A DNA stretch of 64,000 nt, taken from positions 62,001 through 126,000 of the forward strand of contig NZ_WKJJ01000019.1 in assembly GCF_009674485.1 (NCBI RefSeq), written 5' to 3'. A program made the translations under genes and the position numbers. The notes below the pieces were generated by a model. That model made no database searches. It was not told where the DNA came from and was given only the letters and a program-made list of their open reading frames with translations. This document shows, in pieces, positions 17,225-25,780 of the stretch. Every line of letters begins with the position of its first letter. The first letter of the stretch is position 1. Source of the DNA: Pseudoduganella rivuli (lineage in GTDB: Bacteria; Pseudomonadota; Gammaproteobacteria; Burkholderiales; Burkholderiaceae_D).

Positions 17225-18979
17225 TTACGCTTTGGCCTTGAAGTTACGCAGGAAGTGCAACAGCGCCAGCGCGCCCAGTTCCGCGTCGTCGGCGGTCATG
17301 GTTTCCAGCGGGTTGTGGCTGATGCCGCCATTGCCGCAGCGGGTGAACAGCATGGCCTGGTCGCACAGGTGGGCGATCGCCATTGCATCGTGGCCGGCGC
17401 CGGACAGCAGGTCGAAGCGCGGCAAGCCCGTGGTTTCCACCGCGGCGCCCAGTTGGTCCATCAGCCATGGCGCGCACGGTGCGGCGTTGGCTTCCACGAC
17501 TTTTTCCAATTTGACTTCGATGAAACGGCGTTCGCAGATTTCGTTGATGCCGTCCAGGATGTCTTTCACGGCGGCTTCGCGCACCTTGTCGTCGGCAGCG
17601 CGGATGTCCAGCGACAGCTTGCAGGCGCCAGGAATCACGTTGACGGAACCGTTCGGTACTTGCAACTGGCCGACGGTGCCCACCAGCGATTCGATGTTGG
17701 CGCAGCGTTTTTCCACCAGCAGCACGATTTCCGCGGCGGCGGCGGCAGCATCCTTGCGCATGTACATTGGCGTGGTGCCGGCGTGCGATGCCAGGCCTTT
17801 CAGTTCCACCAGGTAGCGCGAGCTGCCCGCAATCGCGGTCACCACGCCCAGCGGCAAGCCTTTACCGACCAGTACCGGACCCTGTTCGATGTGCACTTCC
17901 ACGAACGCGGCAATTTTCGAAGGATCGCGCGCGATGCCGGGAATGTTGGCGACATTGTGGCCGGCAGCTTCGATGGCTTCACGCATGGTGACGCCGTCCG
18001 CATCTTTCGCGTCCAGCAGGTTCAGGTCGAAGCGGCCGGTAATCGCGTTGGAGCCGAGGAAGGTCGAACGGAAACGCACGCCTTCTTCTTCCGCGAAACC
18101 AATGATTTCAAAGTCGAACGGCAGTTTTTCGCCTTGCTGGTTCAAGTGCTTGACGATGGCGATCGGCAGCAGGATGCCCAGACGGCCGTCGTACTTGCCG
18201 CCATTGCGCACGGTATCGTAGTGCGAGCCGGTCAGCAGGGTCTTGGCGTTCGGGTTGCCGGACAGGTAGCGGCCCACCACGTTGCCCACGTCGTCGATGT
18301 GCACTTGCATGCCCGCTTCGCGCATCCACGACGCCAGTTGTTCCGCCGATTTGCGGTGCGCATCGGTCATGTAGGCGCACGTCAGGCCGCCGTCCTCGTC
18401 GCTCCACTGCGCCAGGTCTTCCGACCATTGCATGATGGTGGGGCCGAAGTCCAGCTTGTTGCCGGTCAGGTCGTTGATGCGCATTTCCGCGATGCGGTGG
18501 ATCTGGCGCAGGCACTCGTGCAGCTCGTCGTCGCGCTGGTTGCGCGAACGGCGCGTGAACGTGGCGATGATTTGCTGGCGGTTCAAGCCTTTGCCGGTCG
18601 GGCCTTTGACGGCCAGGATGAAGGGGAAGCCGAACTTCGCGTTGTAGTCGGCGTTGAGCTTTTGCAGCGTGGCGAATTCTTCCGCGCTGCACTGGTTCAG
18701 GCCGGAAGTGGCCTGTTCGTTGGTCGATTCCGCCGTCAGTTCACCACGGACGGCGGCCTTGCCTGCCAATTCCGGGTGGGCGCGGATCAGGCCCAGTTGT
18801 TCGTCCAGCGAGGCGTTCGTGACTTCCGCCTGCAACGCCTGCTTCAGCGCGGTCACAGTGGCAAACGGACGCTTGGCCGCCGCACGCTGAGGAATCCATG
18901 GCGAATGTTCATAGATGCCGTGCAGGCGTTCGGTGAAGGTGCTGACGTCGCAGCTATTCAGTTCGGAGAGTGTAGTCAT
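17225..18979 (-). CDS. Fused OHCU decarboxylase (UraD) - allantoate amidohydrolase (AllC)
   Basis: 584-residue fusion. Residues 1 to about 165 are an OHCU decarboxylase (LHGIYEHSPWIPQRAA, IRAHPELAGKAA), which makes S-allantoin from the urate-oxidation product. From about residue 175 on it is an M20 allantoate amidohydrolase with metal motifs LLTGSHYDTVRNGGKYDGR, GFAEEEGVRF, HIEQGPVLV and SGAGHDAMAIAH. I start at the Met at 18979 because AAGGATGG lies at working distance there but abuts the alternative ATG at 18991. HIU hydrolase and allantoinase, needed between and before these activities, are not in the window. It is a pathway neighbour of puuD. Confidence 0.92.
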   Translation of the reverse strand: MTTLSELNSCDVSTFTERLHGIYEHSPWIPQRAAAKRPFATVTALKQALQAEVTNASLDEQLGLIRAHPELAGKAAVRGELTAESTNEQATSGLNQCSAEEFATLQKLNADYNAKFGFPFILAVKGPTGKGLNRQQIIATFTRRSRNQRDDELHECLRQIHRIAEMRINDLTGNKLDFGPTIMQWSEDLAQWSDEDGGLTCAYMTDAHRKSAEQLASWMREAGMQVHIDDVGNVVGRYLSGNPNAKTLLTGSHYDTVRNGGKYDGRLGILLPIAIVKHLNQQGEKLPFDFEIIGFAEEEGVRFRSTFLGSNAITGRFDLNLLDAKDADGVTMREAIEAAGHNVANIPGIARDPSKIAAFVEVHIEQGPVLVGKGLPLGVVTAIAGSSRYLVELKGLASHAGTTPMYMRKDAAAAAAEIVLLVEKRCANIESLVGTVGQLQVPNGSVNVIPGACKLSLDIRAADDKVREAAVKDILDGINEICERRFIEVKLEKVVEANAAPCAPWLMDQLGAAVETTGLPRFDLLSGAGHDAMAIAHLCDQAMLFTRCGNGGISHNPLETMTADDAELGALALLHFLRNFKAKA

Positions 18980-19083
18980 CGTTATATCCATCCTTGGAGC
19001 TTCGATGATATAACCGCCCGTTTAAGCGAGATATAGTTACTTTCCTATGAGCTTTATACGTACAGTCATACCGACCGTGTGCG

Positions 19084-20019
19084 TTACTTGCCGAGCGCCT
19101 TGGCGGCCGCGCTGACCTGGTCGCGCAGCCATTTGTGTTCCGGCGCCTGGTGCACCCGCTCGTGCCACAACTGGTAAAAGCGCAGCGGCGGGAATTTGAT
19201 CGGCACATTGTAGATCTTCAGCGGCAGCGATTTTTCATGGAAGCGCAGGAACTGGCGGCCGGTGGTCAGCACCAGGTCCGTTTGCGTGACCATATACGGA
19301 ATCAGGCCGAAATACGCGGATTCCACCAGCACATTGCGGCGCATGCCCTGGCGCTCCAGGAATTCATCGATGACGCCATGATAACCCGGCAGCAATTGCG
19401 ACGGCGCCACGTGCGGCAGCGCCAGGTAGTCTTCCACCGTCATGGCGTCGTTTTCCGTGCGGCGCGCATACGGGCTGTTGGCATTCATCGCGCACACGAT
19501 CGGGTCTTCGAACAGCTTCGACATGTGCAAGTGTTCCGGCGGTTCTTCCCAGTTGGCGATCACCAGGTCCATGTCGCCGTCGGACAACAGCCGCACGTAA
19601 TCGACGTCCGGCCCCAGGTTGTGGATCACCACGCGGCTCAGCGGCGAACCGCGGCGCAGCATGCAAACGATGCTGGGCAGGAATTGCGTGTCGAGGTAAT
19701 CCGGTGCGGCAATGTGGAAAGTGCGCGCTTCTTCCTGTGGCACGAACGGCGTTTTCTTGACGAACAGGCTCTCCGTTTCATCGAGGATGCGCTTGGCCGG
19801 TTTCAACAGGCTTTCGCCGTGCTGGGTCGGCACCATGCCGCGCGCACCGCGCACCAGCAGGGGATCGCCCGTCAATTCGCGCAGCTTGCGCAGCGACGCG
19901 GAAATCGATGGTTGCGGCTGATTCAGTTTGAGGGCCACCCGCGAAACATTTTTTTCCACCAACAGCAGGTAGAGGATGCGGATCAGGTGGAGGTCGAGGT
20001 TTTTTGGCAAGCTGTTCAT
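19084..20019 (-). CDS. LysR-family regulator, probable control of urate genes
   Basis: 311-residue LysR protein with an HTH near MNSLPKNLDLHLIRILYLLL and NQPQPSISASLRKLRE, and an effector-binding C-terminus. AAGGGG precedes the ATG at 20019; the frame extending to 20070 would overlap the divergent promoter region. It lies between the UraD-AllC gene (same strand, 104 bases downstream) and the divergent puuD, so regulation of urate catabolism is a reasonable inference. Confidence 0.9.
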   Translation of the reverse strand: MNSLPKNLDLHLIRILYLLLVEKNVSRVALKLNQPQPSISASLRKLRELTGDPLLVRGARGMVPTQHGESLLKPAKRILDETESLFVKKTPFVPQEEARTFHIAAPDYLDTQFLPSIVCMLRRGSPLSRVVIHNLGPDVDYVRLLSDGDMDLVIANWEEPPEHLHMSKLFEDPIVCAMNANSPYARRTENDAMTVEDYLALPHVAPSQLLPGYHGVIDEFLERQGMRRNVLVESAYFGLIPYMVTQTDLVLTTGRQFLRFHEKSLPLKIYNVPIKFPPLRFYQLWHERVHQAPEHKWLRDQVSAAAKALGK

Positions 20020-20030
20020 GCGCACCCCTT

Positions 20031-20064
20031 TATATCGGATCGAATATGTTAAATATACGATATA
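20031..20064. promoter_or_regulatory. AT-rich inverted repeat in the lysR-puuD divergent region
   Basis: TATATCG (20031-20037) and CGATATA (20058-20064) are perfect 7-base arms 20 bases apart. An inner AT-rich segment includes ATATGTTAAATAT. It is a candidate binding site for the adjacent LysR regulator. Confidence 0.45.
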
Positions 20065-20132
20065 TTTCACGGACGTGGCACGAAAACCGTTTATTGTCGG
20101 TAAATTGCCGCTAATCCATATCTGAGGAATCC

Positions 20133-21350
20133 ATGGACGCCTTCGCCTATCTGATCCCTTACGGCCTTGAATGGCTGAACTTGATCGTCCGCTGGCTGCA
20201 CATCATCACGGGCATCGCATGGATCGGCGCATCGTTTTACTTCGTCTGGCTGGATAACTCGATCCGCCCGCCATCGCCCGGTTCCGAACTGGCCAAGAAA
20301 GGCGTGTCCGGCGAACTGTGGGCCGTGCACGGCGGCGGCTTCTACAACCCGCAAAAATATCTCGTCGCCCCCAAGGAATTACCGGCCGAACTGCACTGGT
20401 TCAAATGGGAAGCGTATACCACCTGGCTGTCCGGCATCGCACTGCTGACCATCGCGTATTACTTCAACGCGGAAGCCATGATGGTCGACAAGAGCGTGGC
20501 GAACCTGACGGGCTTGCAGGCGGTCGGCATCGGCATCGCGTCGCTGGTGATTGGCTGGACCGTATATGACGTGCTGTGCCGCTCGCCGCTGGGCAAGCAC
20601 GACGCGGCGTTCGGTGTTGTGATTTTCCTGTTGCTGACCTTTGCCTGCTGGGTGCTGACGCACTTCCTCAGCGGCCGCGCCGCTTACATCCACGTGGGCG
20701 CCATGATCGGCACCATCATGGTGGGCAACGTCCTGATGTCGATCATTCCCGGCCAGCGCCGCATGGTGGAAGCCATGCGCGCGGGCGGCTTGCCGGACCC
20801 GGTGCATGGCATCAAGGCCAAGCAGCGCAGCGTCCACAATAATTACTTCACGCTGCCGGTGCTGTTCATCATGATCAGCAACCACTATGCGATGACGTAC
20901 CGCAGCGACAAGGCGTGGCTGGTGCTGGCGCTGATCATGGCTGCCGCCGTGTTCATCCGCCACTTCTTCAACCTGCGCCACAAGGAGCGCATCGAACCGA
21001 TCTACCCGCTGATCGGCGTGGCCCTGCTGCTGGTGGTGGCCGTCATGATCGCGCCGCAAAAGCCGGCCGCTCCCGCCGCCGGCGCCGACCCGGCCGCGCA
21101 ATTTGCGAAAGTGCAGGGCGTCATTGCACAGCGCTGCGCCACCTGTCACTCCGCCACGCCGACCCAGCCGGGATTCGCCACCGCGCCATCGGGCATCACG
21201 CTGGATAACGAAGCGCAAATCCGCCAGAACGCGGAAAAAATCTACAAGCAAGCCGTGCAACTGAAGGCCATGCCGATCGGGAATCTCACCAATATGACCG
21301 ATGCGGAACGGGCTGTCGTGGCCACCTGGTATGAAGGCGGAGCCAAATAA
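20133..21350 (+). CDS. puuD: Membrane urate hydroxylase PuuD with C-terminal cytochrome c domain
   Basis: 405-residue protein. Residues 1 to about 305 form an integral membrane domain with several helices (LNLIVRWLHIITGIAWIGAS onward). A cytochrome c domain follows, with haem motif RCATCHSATPT at about residue 333 and a distal-ligand candidate in KAMPIGNLTNMT. Known PuuD oxidises urate to 5-hydroxyisourate and passes electrons to the respiratory chain instead of O2. It diverges from a LysR gene and is followed by an M20 peptidase gene 26 bases later. Confidence 0.92.
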   Translation: MDAFAYLIPYGLEWLNLIVRWLHIITGIAWIGASFYFVWLDNSIRPPSPGSELAKKGVSGELWAVHGGGFYNPQKYLVAPKELPAELHWFKWEAYTTWLSGIALLTIAYYFNAEAMMVDKSVANLTGLQAVGIGIASLVIGWTVYDVLCRSPLGKHDAAFGVVIFLLLTFACWVLTHFLSGRAAYIHVGAMIGTIMVGNVLMSIIPGQRRMVEAMRAGGLPDPVHGIKAKQRSVHNNYFTLPVLFIMISNHYAMTYRSDKAWLVLALIMAAAVFIRHFFNLRHKERIEPIYPLIGVALLLVVAVMIAPQKPAAPAAGADPAAQFAKVQGVIAQRCATCHSATPTQPGFATAPSGITLDNEAQIRQNAEKIYKQAVQLKAMPIGNLTNMTDAERAVVATWYEGGAK

Positions 21351-21376
21351 GCGGCGCCAAATAAGGAGAAAGCTCA

Positions 21377-22603
21377 ATGAGCAATGAAGAAAAGCTGATC
21401 AAGTGGATCGACGACCACTTCGACGAGGAAGTGGCGTTCATGCAGCAAGTGCTGCGCGTGCCGACCGACACCCCGCCCGGCAACAACGCGCCGCATGCCG
21501 ACATGATCGCGGAAGCCGTCAAAGCCTATGGCTGGACCGCGGAAAAACACGTGGTGCCGGAACAGGTGGTGCGCGACTATGGCATGGAAGCCATCACCAA
21601 CCTGATCATCCGCCGCCCGTATGCGGAGAGCGGCCCGACCGTGGCGCTCAACGCCCATGGCGACGTGGTGCCGCCCGGCGATGGCTGGACCTATCCACCC
21701 TATGGCGGCGTGATCGACAATGGCTACATTTATGGCCGCGCGGCCGCCGTGTCGAAATGCGACTTCGCGACCTACATCTTTGCCGTGCGCGCACTCGAAG
21801 CGCTCGGCGTGCCATTGAAAGGCAAGCTGGAACTGCATTTCACGTATGACGAGGAATTCGGCGGCTTGCTGGGGCCGGGCTGGATCCTGCAACAGAAATT
21901 GACGAAGCCGGACTTCGTGATCGCGGCCGGTTTCAGTTACGCCATCGTCACGGCGCACAACGCGTGCCTGCAATTTGAAATCACGGTCAATGGCAAATCC
22001 GGCCACGGCGCCATGCCGGAAACGGGCCACGACGCGCTGCAAGCGGCGGCGAAAATTCTCAATGCGCTGTACGGCCAGTTGCCGGAACTGAAAAAGATCA
22101 AGTCCAAGGTGCCGGGCATCGACAGCCCGACCATGCTGGTGGGGCGCATCGATGGCGGCACCAACACCAATGTGGTGCCGGGCAAGGTCGTCATGAAAAT
22201 GGACCGCCGCATGATCCCGGAAGAAGATCCGGTGGCGGTGGAAGCGCAAGTGCGCGCACTGATCGAAGACGCGGTGCGGGGCGAACCCGGCATCACGGTC
22301 GACATCCGCCGCATCCTGCTGTCGCATGCGCTGCGCCCGCAACCGGGCACGGACAAGCTGGTCGCCAACCTGCAGAAAAACGCGAAAACCATCCTGGGCG
22401 AAGATATCCCGGCGGTCGGTACGCCGCTGTATGCCGATGCGCGCCTGTATGGCGAGCAGGGCATCCCGGCCGTGCTGTATGGCGCGGGACCCCGCTCGGT
22501 GCCGGAATCGAATGCGAAGAAGGCCGACGAGCGGTTGGCGCTGGATGATTTGCGCAAGGCTACCAAGATTGTGGCGATGACCTTGGCGGATTTTTTGGCG
22601 TGA
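21377..22603 (+). CDS. M20-family metallohydrolase of unknown substrate
   Basis: 408-residue ArgE/DapE/CPG2-type protein. The first metal motif is LNAHGDVVPPGDGWT, the glutamate pair is TYDEEFGG, and the dimerisation-domain motif is GKSGHGAMPETGHDA. The usual G-R-G-x-x-D-x-K segment reads GRAAAVSKCD, so the bridging Asp position departs from the common pattern. Its likely co-transcription with puuD suggests a role in purine or ureide breakdown, but no specific step can be assigned. Confidence 0.85.
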   Translation: MSNEEKLIKWIDDHFDEEVAFMQQVLRVPTDTPPGNNAPHADMIAEAVKAYGWTAEKHVVPEQVVRDYGMEAITNLIIRRPYAESGPTVALNAHGDVVPPGDGWTYPPYGGVIDNGYIYGRAAAVSKCDFATYIFAVRALEALGVPLKGKLELHFTYDEEFGGLLGPGWILQQKLTKPDFVIAAGFSYAIVTAHNACLQFEITVNGKSGHGAMPETGHDALQAAAKILNALYGQLPELKKIKSKVPGIDSPTMLVGRIDGGTNTNVVPGKVVMKMDRRMIPEEDPVAVEAQVRALIEDAVRGEPGITVDIRRILLSHALRPQPGTDKLVANLQKNAKTILGEDIPAVGTPLYADARLYGEQGIPAVLYGAGPRSVPESNAKKADERLALDDLRKATKIVAMTLADFLA

Positions 22604-22680
22604 CGAGAGATGTGGAAGCTTTAAGGATCAACTAAGTTGCATCGACGAAAGTTGCCATATCTGAACTTTGCGGAGTGGCA

Positions 22681-23085
22681 ATGCTTTCTTCGATCCTGCA
22701 GCGCCTGGCGCTGGCTGCCATCCGTGTTTACCAGCGCTGGCTGTCGCCCCATAAAGGGTTTGTCTGCGCATTCCGGGTCCATACCGGACGCGACAGTTGT
22801 TCCGCATATGGTTACCGGGTGATCAGCCGGTATGGCGTGCCGGCCGGCATGGCGTTGTTGCGGCGGCGGCTTGCTGATTGCGGTACGCAGCACCGGTTGC
22901 ATGCTCCGGCCCGCCTGCCGCAAAAAGGGTTGCGGCAACAGCACGGGTTTTGCGATCTGCCGTGCGATGTGCTGGCGTGTGACTTGCCGTTCAATGCGGT
23001 GCCATTGGACTTGGCCTGCAGTACCGCGGAGTGCGGTTGCGATATTGCCCGGATATGGGACAGAAGGAAGAATGAACGCTCGTAG
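22681..23085 (+). CDS. yidD: YidD-family protein with cysteine-rich C-terminal extension
   Basis: 134-residue protein. The first 70 residues match the YidD family (IRVYQRWLSPHKGFVCAFR, then SCSAYGYRVISRYG and GMALLRRRLADCG), which supports membrane-protein insertion beside YidC. Common YidD proteins are about 70-90 residues. Here a tail of about 60 residues contains several Cys (GFCDLPCDVLACDLP, LACSTAECGCD). CGGAG precedes the ATG at 22681. yidD normally sits between rnpA and yidC; this copy is elsewhere. Confidence 0.85.
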   Translation: MLSSILQRLALAAIRVYQRWLSPHKGFVCAFRVHTGRDSCSAYGYRVISRYGVPAGMALLRRRLADCGTQHRLHAPARLPQKGLRQQHGFCDLPCDVLACDLPFNAVPLDLACSTAECGCDIARIWDRRKNERS

Positions 23086-23108
23086 CAGAGGTCGCGCTCC
23101 CAAAAACA

Positions 23109-23142
23109 AACGGCCGGGCCGCTTGAGGGCAGTCCGGCCGTT
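23109..23142. terminator. Terminator hairpin between yidD and the S9 peptidase gene
   Basis: AACGGCCGG (23109-23117) pairs with CCGGCCGTT (23134-23142). On the minus strand the stem is followed by TGTTTTTGG, so it mainly ends the S9 peptidase transcript. Confidence 0.75.
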
Positions 23143-23159
23143 CTGCTGAAAGCGGTGCG

Positions 23160-25541
23160 TTACTTCTTCAGCGTGCTTTCAAACAGCTTGTAAATGCGGC
23201 GGTACTGGTCATACCAGCTCTCCGGCTGCACGTACGCGTGGCGCTCGAGCGGGTAGCTGGCCAGTTCCCAGTTGTCTTTTTTCAGCTCGATGAAGCGCTG
23301 CGCCATGCGCACGGAATCCTGGTAGAACACGTTGTCGTCCACCATGCCGTGGGCAATCAGCAGGTTGCCTTTCAGGTTTTCCGCATATTCGATCGGCGAC
23401 GATTTTTTATACGCTTCCGGGTCCACGTCCGGGGTGTTCAGGATGTTGGCCGTATATTCGTGGTTGTACGTGGTCCAGTCCGTCACGGGACGCAGCGCCG
23501 CGCCGGCCTTGAACAATTCCGGCTGGCGCAGCAGCGCCATGAACGTCATGAAGCCGCCATAGCTGCCGCCATAGATGCCGACCTTGTCGATGTCGCCCTG
23601 GTGGTTGGCCGCCATCCAGTGCGCGCCATCGACGTAGTCGTCCAGTTCCGGGTGGCCCATCTGGCGGTAAATCGCCGTACGCCAGTCGCGCCCGTAACCT
23701 TTCGATGCGCGGTAATCCATGTCCAGCACGATGTAGCCTTTTTCCACCAGCAGGTTGTGGAACATCTGTTCGCGGAAATAGTTCGGGAAACGGTTGGTGG
23801 TGTTTTGCAGGTAGCCGGCGCCATGCACGAACAGCACGACCGGGTATTTCCTGCCCGGCTCCAGGTTCGCAGGGCGGTACAGCTTGGACCAGATCGGACC
23901 GCCGCCATGCGTGGATGGCACGGCCACCATTTGGGGTTCGATCCACGTGCGCGCCTTGTAATCCGGCGTACGGGTGTCGGTGAGCTTGACGGTCGCGCCG
24001 CCCTGCACGGCTACCGTGGCCAGCTGCGCCGGCGTGTACGACGACGAATAATGCACCAGCAGCTTGCGCTCGTCCGGCGACAACGTGAATTGTTCGACGC
24101 CGCCATTGAGCGCCGTCGCTTCGCGCACGGCCGCGGTTTTCGCCTCGACCGCGCACACTTCATAGGTACCCGGCGTCTTGCGGTTGCACAGCAGGTAAGC
24201 GGTGGCGCCGTCGGCCGACCATTTCACGGCGGATGCTTCCCAGTTGCCGGACGTCAGCGCGCGCTGCTTGCCGTCGGCGCCCAGCGTGTACAGGTGCGAA
24301 TAGCCCGTTTCCTCGGACAGGAACCACAGCGTCTGGTTGTCCGGCAGCCAGCCGAATTCGTTGTAGCTGTAATTGGTCCAGGCCACATCCGACAGGCGGT
24401 GTACCGGCTTCAGCTTGCCATCGGCCAGGCCGACGGTGGCGATCCAGCGGTCCTTGTTGTCGACCGCGCGCAGCATGACGGCGACCTGGGCGCCGTTGTC
24501 GGTCCACGCGATATCGTCGTCCACGCGCACGGCGCGGTTGCCTTTCAGCGCCGGCAGTTTCTGCGCCTCGCGCAGCGCCGCCAGCGGATCAACGGTGACG
24601 CCAGGCAAAACGTCATAGCTCAGATCGGTAATCTTGCGGGTTTGCAGGTCCACCAGTTTCAGCGATTGCTGCTTCGGCAAGTCGCGGCCCACGCGGGTGC
24701 GCTCGTCGTCGAACTCCTCGTAACCGGATTCCGTCACGTAACGGGGCATCTTGCCGACGCGGCCCTTGTCGCCCTTGGGCGACGTGATGACCAGCAGGTA
24801 GCGGCCATCCGGCGACAGCGACGTCAAGTCGATGCCTTCCTTGTCGCCCAGGTATACCGGGCCCGGCGCGCGCGTGGCGTCGGCGCGGCGTTCCTGCTCG
24901 GCGCGTTCGCGCAACGCTTCCTTGTCATCCTTTTGCCGTTTCAGCGTGGCGATCAGGCGCAACTGCATGTCGCGCAGCGCATTGTCTGACTGCGCCGCGT
25001 CCGGCGTGGCGGCCGGGTCCTTGGCTGCCCGCACCAGCGCCAGCGGCGTCACCAGGCGGTCCGTGCGGTTCCAGCCGTACCAGTCCGTACCCTGGCGGAA
25101 TTGCACGGATTTGCCATCGGCCGCATAGCGGGCGAACGACGCGGGCGGCGTGGCGCCGCGCGTAATCTGCGTCAGCGCGCCGGTTTTCAAATCGCGTTCG
25201 AACAGGTCGCCGCTGCGGAACAGGATGGCGCGCGTATGGTCGCGGTTGTAGATGACGGTCGCCGAGTCCTGGCTGGCCAGCTCCGCGTCGCCCACCTGGC
25301 GTGCCTTGGCGCTGGCCGATGTGCCTGCTTCAAAGGTATCGCGCAGCGGCGAACCGGTGCGCTTTTGCTTGTAAAACACGCGCTTGCCGTCCCAGCTCCA
25401 CCAAGCGGTTTCAACGGGATTGCCGATCCAGTCCGGGTGGGACATGGCCTGGTCCAGCGTGATCGGAGTTTGTGCCGCGGCCGGGATCGCCAGCGCTGCG
25501 CACAGTGCCGCGCCCAGCGCGGTAAGGGAAAAAATTCGCAT
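23160..25541 (-). CDS. Secreted prolyl-oligopeptidase-family (S9) peptidase
   Basis: 793-residue dipeptidyl-peptidase-IV-like enzyme. A Sec signal peptide (MRIFSLTALGAALCAALAIP, cleavage near AAAQ) leads to a beta-propeller-like region and a C-terminal alpha/beta hydrolase. Catalytic Ser660 is in IYGGSYGGF, the acidic residue is Asp735 or Asp736 in HGMVDDNVFY, and the His is His768 in LERHAYVQPE. It should act in the periplasm or outside the cell on proline-containing peptides. It is a single-gene unit on the minus strand. Confidence 0.93.
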   Translation of the reverse strand: MRIFSLTALGAALCAALAIPAAAQTPITLDQAMSHPDWIGNPVETAWWSWDGKRVFYKQKRTGSPLRDTFEAGTSASAKARQVGDAELASQDSATVIYNRDHTRAILFRSGDLFERDLKTGALTQITRGATPPASFARYAADGKSVQFRQGTDWYGWNRTDRLVTPLALVRAAKDPAATPDAAQSDNALRDMQLRLIATLKRQKDDKEALRERAEQERRADATRAPGPVYLGDKEGIDLTSLSPDGRYLLVITSPKGDKGRVGKMPRYVTESGYEEFDDERTRVGRDLPKQQSLKLVDLQTRKITDLSYDVLPGVTVDPLAALREAQKLPALKGNRAVRVDDDIAWTDNGAQVAVMLRAVDNKDRWIATVGLADGKLKPVHRLSDVAWTNYSYNEFGWLPDNQTLWFLSEETGYSHLYTLGADGKQRALTSGNWEASAVKWSADGATAYLLCNRKTPGTYEVCAVEAKTAAVREATALNGGVEQFTLSPDERKLLVHYSSSYTPAQLATVAVQGGATVKLTDTRTPDYKARTWIEPQMVAVPSTHGGGPIWSKLYRPANLEPGRKYPVVLFVHGAGYLQNTTNRFPNYFREQMFHNLLVEKGYIVLDMDYRASKGYGRDWRTAIYRQMGHPELDDYVDGAHWMAANHQGDIDKVGIYGGSYGGFMTFMALLRQPELFKAGAALRPVTDWTTYNHEYTANILNTPDVDPEAYKKSSPIEYAENLKGNLLIAHGMVDDNVFYQDSVRMAQRFIELKKDNWELASYPLERHAYVQPESWYDQYRRIYKLFESTLKK

Positions 25542-25725
25542 CGGAAGTATGGTTCGTTACGAGGAGGGGGCGAGGGGTGCCGGCCCGGATCGGGCATTCT
25601 AGCGCAAGAGCCTGCCGGCAAATGTATAAGCATGTAACAGCGTGGTGTCGGGAATTTTCGCAATCCGGCCGGCGCGGATGCCGGCGCCGGAGTGGAGAAG
25701 CAGGCTTTACGGGGGAAATACGGGA

Positions 25726-25741
25726 TGGCATGCGAAATGCA
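25726..25741 (+). promoter_or_regulatory. Sigma-54 (-24/-12) promoter candidate
   Basis: TGGCATGCGAAATGCA matches TGGCACG-N4-TTGCA at 10 of 12 fixed positions, with the invariant GG and GC at correct spacing. It ends 39 bases before the ATG of the HET-C/VWA gene. Confidence 0.65.
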
Positions 25742-25780
25742 CCGTGACGGGAGTTGTCACCACCACGGAAAGGAACCGTC

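Noticed and set aside
17156..19036. Long plus-strand open frame of 626 codons
   Set aside because: Antisense to the UraD-AllC gene, whose active-site motifs are all on the minus strand; it also runs through the terminator.
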